From the NCBI GenBank assembly GCA_914767715.1, contig OU612072.1, positions 13,826,001 through 13,890,000 of the forward strand: DNA of 64,000 nt. Direction: 5' to 3'. Made by a program: the position numbers and the translations under genes. The stretch is from Membranipora membranacea. Its lineage: Eukaryota > Bryozoa > Gymnolaemata > Cheilostomatida > Membraniporidae. Positions 22,381 through 34,713 of this stretch are shown here, piece by piece. Each line of letters starts with the position of its first letter. Within the stretch, counting starts at the first letter, position 1. The notes below the pieces were generated by a model that was not told the origin of the DNA, ran no database searches, and saw only the letters and a list, made by a program, of their open reading frames with translations.

Positions 22381-25300
22381 TTAGACACAGGCATCTGTTT
22401 TCTCATCGTAGTTCTCATTATGAAGACATGAAGAGGTCAGCATCCACTCAGCATAAGCGCCAGTCTTGGTCTTTGTCGGGTAAACCAGTCTATTTGAAGG
22501 GAATACAAGAAAGAGTTAAATTACTGCTGTGTTCTGTTACTCCCAAATATTGCTCAAAAATAAGAAATAATCTCCAGGTTTGATTTTCAAACCTTGTCAT
22601 GGAGCAGATAGAAAATTAACAATTTCAATCTAATATGGTAATAGATAAGAATCACTTACGGAGGAATCCTACTGATGACTACGATACTCAGAGTGGGATA
22701 TCTGCTTCGTTCAATGAGTCTGTCTGTCAGCTTCTTCATCAGAGTTTCTGGTATTTCTGTTACTCTACCATCAAATGTTATATCAGTAGACCAGGTTACT
22801 GCCAGAGTATCATTGTCACAGCTCAACTTAGCCTGAGAACCAACCTTAGAGCTACAGTCTACAAAAAATAACATTATAGATACGGAATCATATCTATATA
22901 AATTAAAAGAATAAAAATGCACGCTAGCTGCATTGAATTAATATCGGCTGTTCGACATCGAGCAGCGCAAGAGTTGACAAGCTTTGATCCCCCCCCCCAC
23001 CCAAGAAAGCTTGTTAAGACAGGCTAGTGTAGCCAGTGCAGCTGTTATTTTGGAGGGACTCAGTTATATCAACAAATAGTTATTGGCAAAAATAGTCACC
23101 TTAACCGTAACCTGTACAAATGAAATCTCATGGTCCAAGTGGTTGCTTATCTTCATGGTGGGTTAGGTCAGCAGCACCCATGCACTGGGTCTCTATAATG
23201 ATTTTACTAAGCCTATAACCTAGCACAACTTCGGATAGATTATAGCCTACATGCTGTCACTTGCAGCGTTGGATCTATGAACCACAAACTGCATCTCACA
23301 GCCCGAAAGGTCAGAGAGGCACTATTAGTATTCCCAATCTCAAATTATTTGCTTACAATCGAAGTTTCATTCAATAATAGATTTTCATATTGAGGAAAGT
23401 TATATCATGTTAATATTACAAAGGGAAATTCTGTTGACTAAACCCCTAACCGCGTTGACATATTTCCTTTAACTGGTTCACATAACCATTAGCCAGGCTT
23501 GTTAGTGTAGATAATGCAACCTTATCAGTCAGGACTGTACACTTTATGTTGCCATACCTGGCAACGAGATCTACTCCTTTCACCAACAAGTAATCTGCAA
23601 TATCAATAACTCATAGGAATAACTGTGTAGAGTATGACTGTAGGTGTTATGTGTGGGCATTGCAGTTTCCATTTGGTATTGGTGCTGTTTCCATTAAACT
23701 GGACTATGGGAATATGAAACTTGCCCCACTCCACTACAAAAAGTAGAAATAACTTTATCCGTACCTTTTATTTCTATTTTGAGTGAACATTTGGTATTTC
23801 TTCTGTTTATGCGATAGTTGTAGACTCCCACAGGAAGTCCTAGTGTATGAGTGGTGCCATCTAGTGTGAAATTCAGCGCTGATAACCCAGTAGAAGCAGA
23901 GACAATTCCTCCGATTGTACCTGGACATTTTTCATTCTTAGATATTGTACCTGAATAATCATTAAACGCATAAGGGCAAAGGCTGAATGACATCTAGTAG
24001 ATATATGTAATGTCTATCAAGTCACCAAGCTTGTCCAGTGAGAGAAAAAGCACAAGGGTGCTGGTAGATGCCAGCAGTAAGGAACATATAGCTTAGCTAC
24101 ACTATGATGCTGATTGGTTATTGAAGAGAAAATTAAGTGAAGGCTGTGAGTATGGTATGTTTAATGTAAAAAAAGGTATTGACAATAAATTAATTTTATT
24201 CATACTCACCGTTATTTATGATTATGATATTTATATTACAGTTGTCCTCATAAATCACATGACTTCCCACAGCCAAACTTGTGTTCACGTTTGGAGTCAC
24301 ATCGACTAATGCTCGCTCCTCTTCAGATTTCACATACAGTGTCATGTTTCAGTCCTGACAAGGCACTCTAGTGGTAGTTTCTACAGATTGAAATTTTCAT
24401 CTTTTACTTGGCGATAAAGTGAAAATAATGTCTGGTAAACTATTTTTCAGGGAGGTTTGGGATTTAAGCTTACAGCAACAACTATTGTCACAGCAAGAAG
24501 AATACCAGTTCCAGCAGTTACACCAGCAATCAGTTTGTGATCTAAGACTGAGGATGTTGTTGCTGTTTTTGTTGTTGTTATTGTTGTCGTTGTTGTTGAA
24601 GCTTGATCTTTGATATCCTGTAATCGTAAACATTGTAGCGCAGTCGATGATCAAATTACTTGCTTGATCCTCTGTAGCTGATAATTTAAATCTGCAGGAG
24701 CGGTGCTAAGAGCGCAATCAACAGTTACAATAAACAAAAAGGGTTTTGGCTCGTGTTGGGTGTAAGCTATAAGTAGCCATTGCAGTAGTTATCTTTTTAG
24801 ACACAAAGAGTATAAATCAAGAAATAAGTGAGGTTATAAAACTGCACATATACAAACCTGTCATCACTTTCAATTTGCTTATAGGCATTAACTTCTCAAA
24901 GCCATCCTATAAAAATGGAATACATTTCATTGAGTTAATGGCTTCAAAACCAAACAATTATCAATATTTTAGGGCAGCTTTTTCTAGCTTCAGTTGTGCA
25001 TTTTCCTATATAAATAAAATATAAAAGATGCTTTCAGCTATAAGTCGCTCTCCAACTTTTGATAAAAGAGACAAAGTCAAATTTACCATACTTGCCTACT
25101 CGTTTAACATAAAATGTTAAGCATGGATATTTGTACAAACCAGATTAGTACACCAAGAACCTAGGCCCTGCAGTGTAAGAGAACGGTTCAGAATCAAATC
25201 AGATCAGAGCATATTTTGACATTGCATTCTCTTTTGTACTCACAGGGAAAACGCCTTGTGCAGCTAATGTTACATCATACTCTACTCCATTGTCCAAGAC

Positions 25301-28300
25301 CTTATTGAAATAACCATTGTACACTTTTCCATCTCCTAGATTGAAAACAGTACTAGACATTTCCATTTCGGCAGCCGCAAATCGTGCTGCAGTGTAGCAG
25401 TCTTTTTCATTTGATGGGATGTGTTTGCAGTGACTTAGGTCCATCAAGGGAACATTTGGAGATGACCCTCCACTCTGTGTGACAGTTATGACATATGATC
25501 TGCAAGTATGAATAAAATGAGTGAAAACGCAGCATGAAACTAAAGGATAGCAAAGACAAACTTACTTGATCAGAAAGAAATGCTTTGACTTTTCATTCTC
25601 ATTGTCATTTTTCTTTGTCACATGATTTTCAAACCATTAATTCTTTTTGTTACAATTTCTCAGGCTTCCAAAAAAAAATTCAAAAAATTTAGCCACCAAC
25701 ACCCATGCAACTGATTAGCAGCGGCCAATGACTAGGAGCATCTAGCTTATGATCAGATTTCGTAGAAGCAATCCCTGACATGAATTTTAAGGTGAAGTTA
25801 ACTGGCTGAAGTGTATATTGAGTTTACAGCCTGCCTGTACAAGAATCTTTTGATGGGCCTTCTTATTGTATTGCATCTGACACACAAAAATTTCATTTGT
25901 TCATTAAACGAGGCTCATTTCCCTCACCAAGGGCTAGGAGGTTGCGCCTGTCACAACAAACCATCACATATGATCTGCAGGTTTTGAATAATAATAGGTT
26001 ATTTCTGTGAAAACGCTGAATAAACTACAGGATAAGTAACAACAAACTTACTCGTTGCTAGAGACATACTTTTAGGCTGCTATTTTGAATCTTATTCTCT
26101 ATATTTTATTCTACCATGTTAGCAAACTGCAGTATCAATCAACATTCGCAACCCATCACTATGTGATAGCCACATCATACTTATTGTGAATATGTTATAT
26201 TAATAATTTCATAGATAAGTTGATAATCAACTCTAAGGTCCAGGTTGGACTCCAACCCAGACACAATAGACTACAAAGCATGGATGCTTACACTGCATCA
26301 TAGGCTTCTGATGTAATCGGGTTGTAAATCAAGCTTACTTTAATGTAGCATTCACATCTTGAAACAAATCCATCTTCATTATATGTAGCGGCACAAAAGA
26401 AATCCCATCATCATCAATCCTTGTCCCTGTATCCATAAGCTCTTCATTTTTAACTATGTAAAAAGAAAATGGATATGCTGTGATTGATACCTTATCAAGG
26501 GAAACAACCCCAAGTGATCTTCATCTATCAAATAAACGACCAGCATACTTAACAATCTTATTTTGTTTTATAGGTAAAGAAGTTACTTCTACTTACCTTT
26601 TTCATATATCCTGGGCCCAGGTTGTACTCATTGGGGCAAAGTTTAGTATTTGGAGCCGAGCTTCGTATTTGGCAGGGCTAAGTTTGGGCGGGGCCAGATT
26701 TGCATGGAGGCAGGGTTAAATGGGGCCAAGCCTGCATGAGGTCAGGTTTGCATGGTGCCCAGTTTGTATGGGGCCAAGTTTGCATAGGGCCAAGATTTTA
26801 CAGGCCAATTTTACACGGTGCCAGGTTTGTGCGGGCCAAACTTGCAAGGGGAAAGTTTACATGAGCTAAGTTTTCTCTGGGCCAAGTTTTCAGGGGGCCA
26901 AGTTAGCACAGGACCAAGATTGCATGGAGTCAAGTTGTCACAAATCAAAAATTTGTATTTTACTTTTTGATTGCTCTGTTATCAAGAAAGAGTAACTCAA
27001 TTTAATACAAGTTGTTCAAGACATACCTTCCAAGTCTGTGTAAGCTAAATATTCCAATGATCTAGGACTGCTTCCCACACTGCTGATAGCCCTTGCATAA
27101 CATGATATTTTTGATAACGGTCGGAGGCCACATATCAACACATCTTCAGTTGTAGAAAAACTATGGCTGGTATCTGTACAGTCAACCTGCAAAAATGTAA
27201 TGTAATGTTCTATAAGAAACAGGTACAGGCATAACTATGAAAACCTTCTTGATAGTTCCACCTCTAACAGAGCTTAGATTGAAATACTATGGTAAAAATG
27301 ACTACCGTTAGCTATCGACGTACTTGGTATAAAAGTGTTCTCCCGTTCGACTGTGATGGTGGTCTTAGTATCAGACTCACACAGGAAGAGTTTGTTTCTG
27401 CTGAAGATATAGTTGGTGCATCTGTAGGTTTTAAAAATAAAACTTTGAGTGAATATGAGTAATTAATGGAATGCTATGGGCCCTTGGATGTTCAAGTTAT
27501 ACCCTCTCTAATATTTCTTTCAATAAAACTATATTTATATATTTACTACGATAAACGCATGTGTATACAAAACCCAATCCAGTGCCTCATATCACTTTTT
27601 TCAAAAAGTGTTTTTGAAAAAATAGAAAAAACGGATGAATCACAGTTCTGAATTCTACCACATATGTTTAGTAAAACCAGATGAGGGTGTGCTATTCATA
27701 TTTATTTGTCTGATTTATCCCATGAAAGCTTGAAATTAATTAAAAATTTAAAAAGCAGCCTACTTTACCCATATATCTTGATCATACATCAATGGAAATC
27801 AGTAAGCCTCAGCGGCTTTGGTGGCCTAGTGGCTAGTGTGCTCGATCACAGCGCAAGTGGCCCAAGCTCAATTACTTGTTGTGACCACAAGAATATGTGA
27901 ATAATCTAATATTTTTATATATACCACAATAATAACATGCTTGTGATACACGGGAGGCCCGAGTTTGAATTCCGGTGGAGACGGATTTTTTTTAATACCC
28001 TATTGGCATCTTATATCATTTTCATTTTGTGTACAATTATATATTATTTACGTAATTTATGTGATATATATAAATATACCACAATAATAACATGCTTGTT
28101 GCATTAGATTCTATGGCTGTATTCAGTGAAATAATTGTGGGCGGAGTTCTGACACATTATAGGACAACGATACTCAGGCTGTCTACCTCATAAGTGGCAT
28201 GGAAAGGATAGCCATTGTAGTTTGCGCTTATGATGACATCACCAATTGGCCATCCATCATAAACTCAATCGACAACCTGAGTGTATATCATCCACATTCC

Positions 28301-31300
28301 ACACCCCTGGAGTTTTGTGGCATTTATGATCGCGGCATTTCTAGTACACAAAATTATAATGAAAAACTGCATTATCAAAGTTTGGTATGTCAGAGAATTC
28401 TGCTAGGATATCACTTTTTGCGCAGTTGTTGTGATTTTGTGCATCAGAAAAACAAAAGCTCTCAATTAGGGCTAAGGTCATATCCCACAGAGTTATCCTT
28501 CCTCACTATCATTAATTCACTCACCAAGTTCATCAGTTGTTATCTGAACAGATTGCATAGTTGTCTGACCTTCACTATTCGTGACCTTCACTGTAAATGT
28601 GTAGTTACTGTAACCCGCTAGATCATTGAAGATATTGTTTCTCTTAAAGCACTCATTGTTGATACTAAACTCCTTGGTAGCTGATGACAAACAATTCGTT
28701 TTAAGACTCTAGAAATGGTTATTTGAAAAAATTTATAGTTTTGATTGTGTCTTCAATGCCTACATGGTGTAAAAAATATCCATTTGCAAGTGCGACTCTC
28801 AGAATTCGTTAGCCTCTTGCAGCTCTTTTACAGACACACACCATGTTCACCCTAAGATTCACAAAATATACATAGGCCTACCTACTACCTGGATGTGACA
28901 TATAAGAGAATATAGGCTGAACAGCTCTTATATAAGATTTAACTGCATAATATTAAAGATAAGATAATATACAATTGAATTCCTAATTTACCTCAATGTT
29001 GACGGTAGCTTTCCAAGATTGACTATCTGTAGTACTCACTTTTTCCATTGCTACATTTCCTTTTCCAAGGAAAAACTCAGGAGCTAAAATGGAAAGACAT
29101 TATTACTAGAAATCGACCATGTCAAAAGATATTCAGCCTGTCCAACCATTAAATTTCTTCTGAGTACTCATGGTCTAAATAACAAGATGCAAATTAATTA
29201 CACCTTAACTTACCGGAACATGATCTGGTTTTTGCTTTAATTACTTTGATTGGTCCTGGCAGCTCCATATTATCTATAATACAGCTCAGATGATATGTGT
29301 ATTCTTTATCAAGAAGGAGACCATTGACTGAGAAGGTTGTTTTTTTTCCGATGACAGTTCTGTGACTTCGTCCCACACCATCACCATAGACAACATACCT
29401 GCCAACATTGATCAACACGATTGAGCGGTAGGCTTGCAACCCAACCTAACCTAGCAATATGCCCAGCCATGCCTTTCAGACTTTTATGATATAAGTTAGA
29501 TGACCTCACAAATGAATGAATCAACATCGACATCAACATTAACATCACTTACTCGCATTGACTACTGTTTGTATCTGGAAATGCGTTGTAGATATATGGA
29601 ATTTCTCTGAATGGTGTGAACTCCATCTCCAGTTCATGAGGGCTTGCTCTCAGTAGTTTTGGCATTTCGATTTCTCTGGGAACATCTATAATATATTTTA
29701 GGATGTTATGTTGAAAACATGAATGACCCGTATATATATTGATATTTGTGATGTAGGGGATAGCTGGTCTTACACCAGACATGTTTATTCCATATGCGGT
29801 ACTTGTTCACTGTATTAGCAGAAAAAAACTTTTACTAATACAGTATAAATGGATATTTATTGTGGTCCAAAGCTGTCTCCACCTACCTGCAGCATATATC
29901 TTGACCTCGGAGACTGGAACGGCCCCAAAAATACGCAGTGACCTTATAAATGGTGTTCTGCCACTTCTACATACTAGTGAACTGACACAATTTTGCGAAC
30001 AGTCTGAATATCTCCACGGCCAATATTCTTTGAGCCCACCGTCTCTTGGGATTTCTTCATAAGTGAAATTGTATCCCAGATATCCTCCTACATTTACATA
30101 GAGGATGAAGCTGATGATCATCAAGCATTGTGAGATAAATTAAACAGTAGCAACGATATTTTCATGCGGAATATATGCCATCATTTAAAAAACTAGTTTT
30201 TGATTAAAAAAAACAAAGCTCCTAAAGCCTGCATTTAGAATGCACCATCAATGAAACCCAGCATTAATTACATGAAAAATGGTATACTTACGATTGAAAT
30301 GTAGTTGGGCAAACTCAATCAAAATAGGTTTGGACCAGCTTATCTCCGTAAAGTTTGAATTAAGTATCTTGCAATAACCAACATTGCTCTTTGTCCCCTC
30401 TCTACCATTACACATCATCGTACCAGTTTGAGCAAAATTGGTTCCTTTAATATAAATGGTACACGCATAGCATGACAAGTTTCTGATCTTGTCATAAGGA
30501 CGATGTGTGACCACTATTCAACAACCTTAACTATTATTCTTCAATAATTGTGTATGACTTTTTGTAAATGCACGCATTAATATGCTCTAAAGTTGCCAAA
30601 AATCACTTGGCCATTTGATAATTGGAAAAAAGTTTGTGTGGTATAAGTATGAATATCCATGATCTGATGGATATATATACACTGTGTTGCTGTTATCTGA
30701 TTGAAAACCAAACAAAGATAATCTTACTAGCACGCTGGTAGACTTTAACCTCTTTCAGGTTTATTAAGCCCATCCTCACGACAGCGACATATCTGGCTTG
30801 GTGTGGAGGGCTTAGATGAGAAACTCCAACAACTCCATATGATGGTAGTTTATAAACTTGTTTCCAGTTTCCATCATCAAAGTTTATATTCGTTTTGTTA
30901 ATAACAGTGGTTATCTCTTTGCTCCGTAAATATATGGTTACATTCGTTGAACGAATAGCTGAAAAACATACAATATATAATATGGAAGATAAAAATGTTA
31001 AAAAATTGTGTTTTATCCATAGACTTAATAGTGAACCTAGACAGGACAGGCATATAATTGTGGACAACGTTACGAAATGGGAAGGTGTTGAAGCAATGAT
31101 GCTATCATTGATTCACTGTCCAATATCCAGGTTTTTTGTTGATAACTCGATCAATTTTGATTGGATTTTGAGTTGGAAAATATCAATAGTATTAGCAGTT
31201 TATCTTGAACAGTTTGATACTAATTTAAGGCTGAAAAAAAATTTGGAGTAAAAATAGCATCAACTTGTCAACAAGAAACTGCTGATTGTAAAGCAATTTC

Positions 31301-34300
31301 AAATTCGCAATCCAATAAAAATTGATCAAATTATGAACAAAACATCTGGATGATAGAGAGTAAATCAATGACAGCATCATTGCTTCTACACCTTTCAATG
31401 ACAATACGTTGCCCCTAAATTAAGTGCCCCACTTCAGCTGTATGGCGTCCTATCTAGGTTTATTATTTATTATTGAGTCTATGGTTTTATCTCATTGTAT
31501 GTTTTTATTATGTATTATTGATGCTGAAATTGGGCATTTTACTGGGACAACGCCTGATAGTAAGTTTAACATGTGTTCATCACATCATCTATAGCTCAAA
31601 TATGATTGGATGTGACTAATTCGACGCGGTTAGTAACTACTAAAACACATTATTCAATGTCTACTCCTGGATCTAGTGAAATTGCATGAAAACGTATTTG
31701 GGCATGCAATTTGATCTGTGAGTGTGTCAAACCCATCACTCGCAGTTGTTCAATTATTTTTGAAGAGACAGGAAAAGAAAGAATATGAGTGGAACCGGTG
31801 CTATTTGATGCATTGAATACAGCAACTGTACAGTGTATAGGAGTTCTCACAGATATTCATTCATCAATTTTGTTATAAAAAACCTAGATATGATCCGATG
31901 GATGCAAAATCTAAATCTGCATGGTTTTTTCACTCATAATTTCTGGGCTAATTGGTGAACGACCTTCCTAGTTTCACATTATATCCATCAATCTCTCAAA
32001 TCAAATATTGATAATTATTGAGGATGGATGCGAATAATTTCCTGAGATAAAGCCAGATAAAAAACTGATCTTAATTTTGTTAATTTGCTTGTTTTGATGG
32101 CTCTCTGTCACAATGTCGTTCATGTTATTTCAGTCTGATGAAAGTATTGGCTGTTGTGATAATAGCCTTCATGGTAGCGATAAAGATAGCTTAGGAAATT
32201 AATCATGAGCTATTCTACAAACTTGATTTCCATATACACCATCCATCTGTGTAGTATACAATGTGGAAGTAAGACAGTCATTGACCAATTAGCCCAGAAG
32301 TCATGAGTGAAAAACCATGCAGAGAAGTATGTTGGATCTACGGTAGCTACCAACTTATAGACTAGCTGCCAGCAAATCTAGGCTAGCTACCAACTAAAAT
32401 GCTAGCTACATACCCTGATTTATCCTCCCATGTAAGTATATCTCAGTGACAATGTTCAAGTCTCCCAGATCTACCAACCACCATCGGGGTTTAAGTTCAC
32501 CTACGTCTGTGCGAAACGACCGATATTCGGATTCGTATCCACCAGTGTGTGCATACTCTCTACCAGTGCCATCATACAGTACACCATCTACTGCTTTATC
32601 AGCTGACCACATCCCATTGCTATCATTATACGTACTGCTCAGATATGCCCTCCTGCCATATGCTATGTTTGGATTGGTGACTGTCAAGTACAAATATAAG
32701 TTGCATCTGTATGACCTGATCAATTATCTTAGGAGTACACAGTCAAGTAGTAAATTGTTTTTCAGTTTAATGTATGCAGGTTTATGACAACTTACATGGA
32801 TGTTGGTAAATCTCAACTTCGGCGATGTTGATAAATCCATATCTAGCTAGAGCAACAAATCTAGTCTTTGTGGGTGGGTTTAGAGAAACTGTCTGATTGG
32901 TCACATTTAATCTCAGTGTTGTAAAGTTTTCCCACATTGGATGTGAGAAATTGATATTTTCCCCAGACTGTGGTTTATAGATTGAAGGGCACTGCTTGCA
33001 GAAGAATATGGTAACATTTCTTCGTTCTCCTGCAAGAAAGATATGTTATTTTTGAACCAATATAATTTGATTGATGTTGGATGGCCTTCAATGAACTGAA
33101 AAACATCAGATATATTTGAGGTAATAATATATTGAAAGCAAATGTGGGATGTTTTTTGTTTGCGGAGGATTTGAGTCAATCAGATTCGGAGAAATTTGTT
33201 TAATAGTTTCGGATACCGGGGTCAAAATTCACGTTAAAAGTCTAAAAGCTGAGTTTCACACATCATACCCTGACTATAAGTGTTCAACCAAAGATTCAAG
33301 ATAAAAAATGATTTGTTGGAAATGTGAACAGTTTAAATTGACTGAGAAGAAGGTCTTATAAAACGCTTTGGTACTGATTGACCCCTTGGCCCTACCTACA
33401 ATTACAACCCTGTAGGATAAATATGTGAATGTGAAAGAAAGTCAAGGAAAACATGAAATAGGACACAATAGTGGTATAGATAGCTTTTAACCTGTAAGAA
33501 ACACCAAATTGAACTTTGCAATAATAATATGAATAGCAACATATCAAACCATTATTAGCAGAATATAACCATTGTTTCTCACTTCCTAAACACTGTGAAA
33601 ACTTTTTCCAACTAGTTCTGATGGGGGTTCACTAAACAACAGGGACTTAGTAGAAAAAGGATGTTTTTACCTACCTTGACGTTCTCTTCCGTACACAGAT
33701 ATTTCTGATATATCATATTCACTCTGTAGATCAACAATCCACCATTGTAGATACGAAGTGTATTCCCCACCATTTGTGTGAGCATATTCAGTATTGCGAC
33801 CATACCTGATCAACCCATCCACAGCTCTTGCAGATCCATGTGATGCTGGTGAGAGATACGTGCTTATCTGATATGTAGGTTTGTTCAGTGCCAGATTTGG
33901 GTTACTGACTACAAAACTATATGATTTATATATCATATCAGGATGGAGCAATCTCAAAGCTTCTGAGATTTTTTAATTTGTATGCCGCCGACTTGGATCA
34001 GTCACAATCTAAGCTCGACCCAAGTAGTAGTCAATCCCAATGTTAATCATTGTGACTGAATTTATCATAATGTACTACTTGAATCCATAGACATCAATAA
34101 ACAGATGCCTAATTAGTGTTTGCGGTTTTGTGTTATGACTGGTGCGCCAAACTCAGTGGTAGGGATTTATAGCTTGCTATCTTGTTGAATTTGTATGTCT
34201 GGAAAAAGCTTGTTACCACCAGATAGTAGGCAGGATATGTTCGGTTAGTTTTTCAGCTAGCCCATTAAGTTCATTCTTGAACAAATCCCTTGCACTGATT

Positions 34301-34713
34301 TCTTATATATACAAGATATTCACGAAAAGTGGAACCACTCTCAAGAGCGGCTTAGGCTTCTATTGGCTCTTTTTCTATGCTTTAATCGCATACAAACAAA
34401 ATTACTGAGCTGCAAAAACTTATCCTAAAAATGCAAACTAACATAAGACCTGGTTAATGCCCACTTGCCTAATTAAAAATAACATCGCATGACAGATGAT
34501 TGGCCCATCTGCCTTTTGCAATGCTTTTGTAGGGTGACCGCCTCCGCCGATGGAATTATGGAAAATGGTCTTGCTACGTGAAAGTATAATTATGGAACTT
34601 ATTAAAAAAATTAATGGTATGAACTTACCTGGTAGACAGTGCCCGTGGAATATCAGTACTGTTATTATGATGCAGCTTAGAATATGAATGCTATACATAT
34701 CCAAGCTTTTCAT
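22381..34713 (-). CDS. Gene 3: type II receptor-like gene with a nonsense codon in its HYR-like tail
   Basis: Exons: 34629-34713 (signal peptide), 33675-33908, 32796-33029, 32414-32680, 30728-30958, 30292-30513, 29887-30087 (F5/8C-like domains 1-3), 29553-29685, 29214-29398, 28992-29083, 28525-28708, 27324-27421, 27027-27186 (FN3), 26339-26453, 25244-25499 (membrane-proximal), 24858-24906 (linker), optional 24474-24617 (transmembrane), 24210-24380, 23765-23950, 23451-23594, 22660-22858, 22381-22489. Without the transmembrane exon the total is 3555 nt, a multiple of three. However, TGA at 24349-24351 replaces the AGA of genes 2 and 6 just after VPCQD, so the soluble form stops at about residue 925. 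The donor at 23450 is GTTAGG instead of GTAAGG. A membrane form is still possible if the linker exon is skipped. Confidence 0.7.
22946..23020. repeat. Intronic hairpin plus poly-C element, gene 3 copy
   Basis: Same intron as in genes 2 and 6: a near-perfect TCGAGCAGC hairpin with one mismatch, ACAAGCTTTG, a 10-C run, then AAAGCTTGT. C-run lengths differ among copies (11, 10 and 6). Confidence 0.6.
24349..24351 (-). other. In-frame TGA in first HYR-like exon of gene 3
   Basis: Genes 2 and 6 read GAC-AGA-AAC here and gene 3 reads GAC-TGA-AAC. The downstream exons are otherwise intact in gene 3, including the final TAA at 22381-22383, so the change looks recent. It truncates the soluble isoform but does not affect a membrane isoform that ends within or just after the transmembrane exon. 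Confidence 0.8.
24474..24617 (-). CDS. Gene 3 optional transmembrane exon with Thr-rich stalk frame
   Basis: The exon is 144 nt. Entered in phase 0 it reads DIKDQASTTTTTT..., a threonine-rich stalk, then LIAGVTAGTGILLAVTTIVA. Entered in phase 1 (after the linker exon) it reads through an N-rich stretch to cysteine-rich nonsense and a TAA at the next junction. The membrane-proximal exon ends in phase 0 and the linker exon in phase 1. The coherent transmembrane frame is therefore reached only if the linker exon is skipped. Confidence 0.55.
26630..26940. repeat. ~16-bp minisatellite, gene 3 copy
   Basis: Tandem degenerate GGCCAAGTTTGCATGG-like units lie in the intron between 26453 and 27027. 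The copy is nearly identical to the array at 63130-63440 in gene 6. Confidence 0.75.
27821..28099 (+). mobile_element. tRNA-SINE-like sequence, interrupted
   Basis: GTGGCCTAGTGGCTAGTG (27821-27838) resembles a Pol III box A. CCCGAGTTTGAATTCCGG (about 27958-27975) resembles a box B and is followed by a T-run. The two are too far apart for one intact SINE. The box-B part lies between two copies of a 24-bp direct repeat (27921-27944 and 28076-28099), as expected for a LINE-mobilised insertion. It lies in a gene 3 intron that is enlarged compared with genes 2 and 4. Confidence 0.5.
31061..31415. repeat. Foldback repeat in gene 3 intron
   Basis: An arm at about 31061-31213 and an inverted arm at about 31266-31415 are ~150 bp each, with a ~50-bp centre. 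GAAGCAATGATGCT is shared by both arms on opposite strands. Gene 5 has only the left-arm homolog (about 54080-54270), where it abuts a truncated F5/8C exon. Confidence 0.7.
31917..32325. mobile_element. MITE-like element with ~45-bp inverted ends (gene 3 intron)
   Basis: The left end CTGCATGGTTTTTTCACTCA and the right end (inverse) CTGCATGGTTTTTCACTCAT enclose ~400 bp. TTCTGGGCTAATTGG also occurs in both ends. No transposase is encoded. I could not define a target duplication with confidence. Confidence 0.6.

Noticed and set aside
28199-28621. Plus-strand 140-codon frame
   Set aside because: It overlaps a gene 3 FN3 exon (28525-28708) on the opposite strand. Similar shadows occur at 14916-15257 and 40028-40363 because the exons are conserved.
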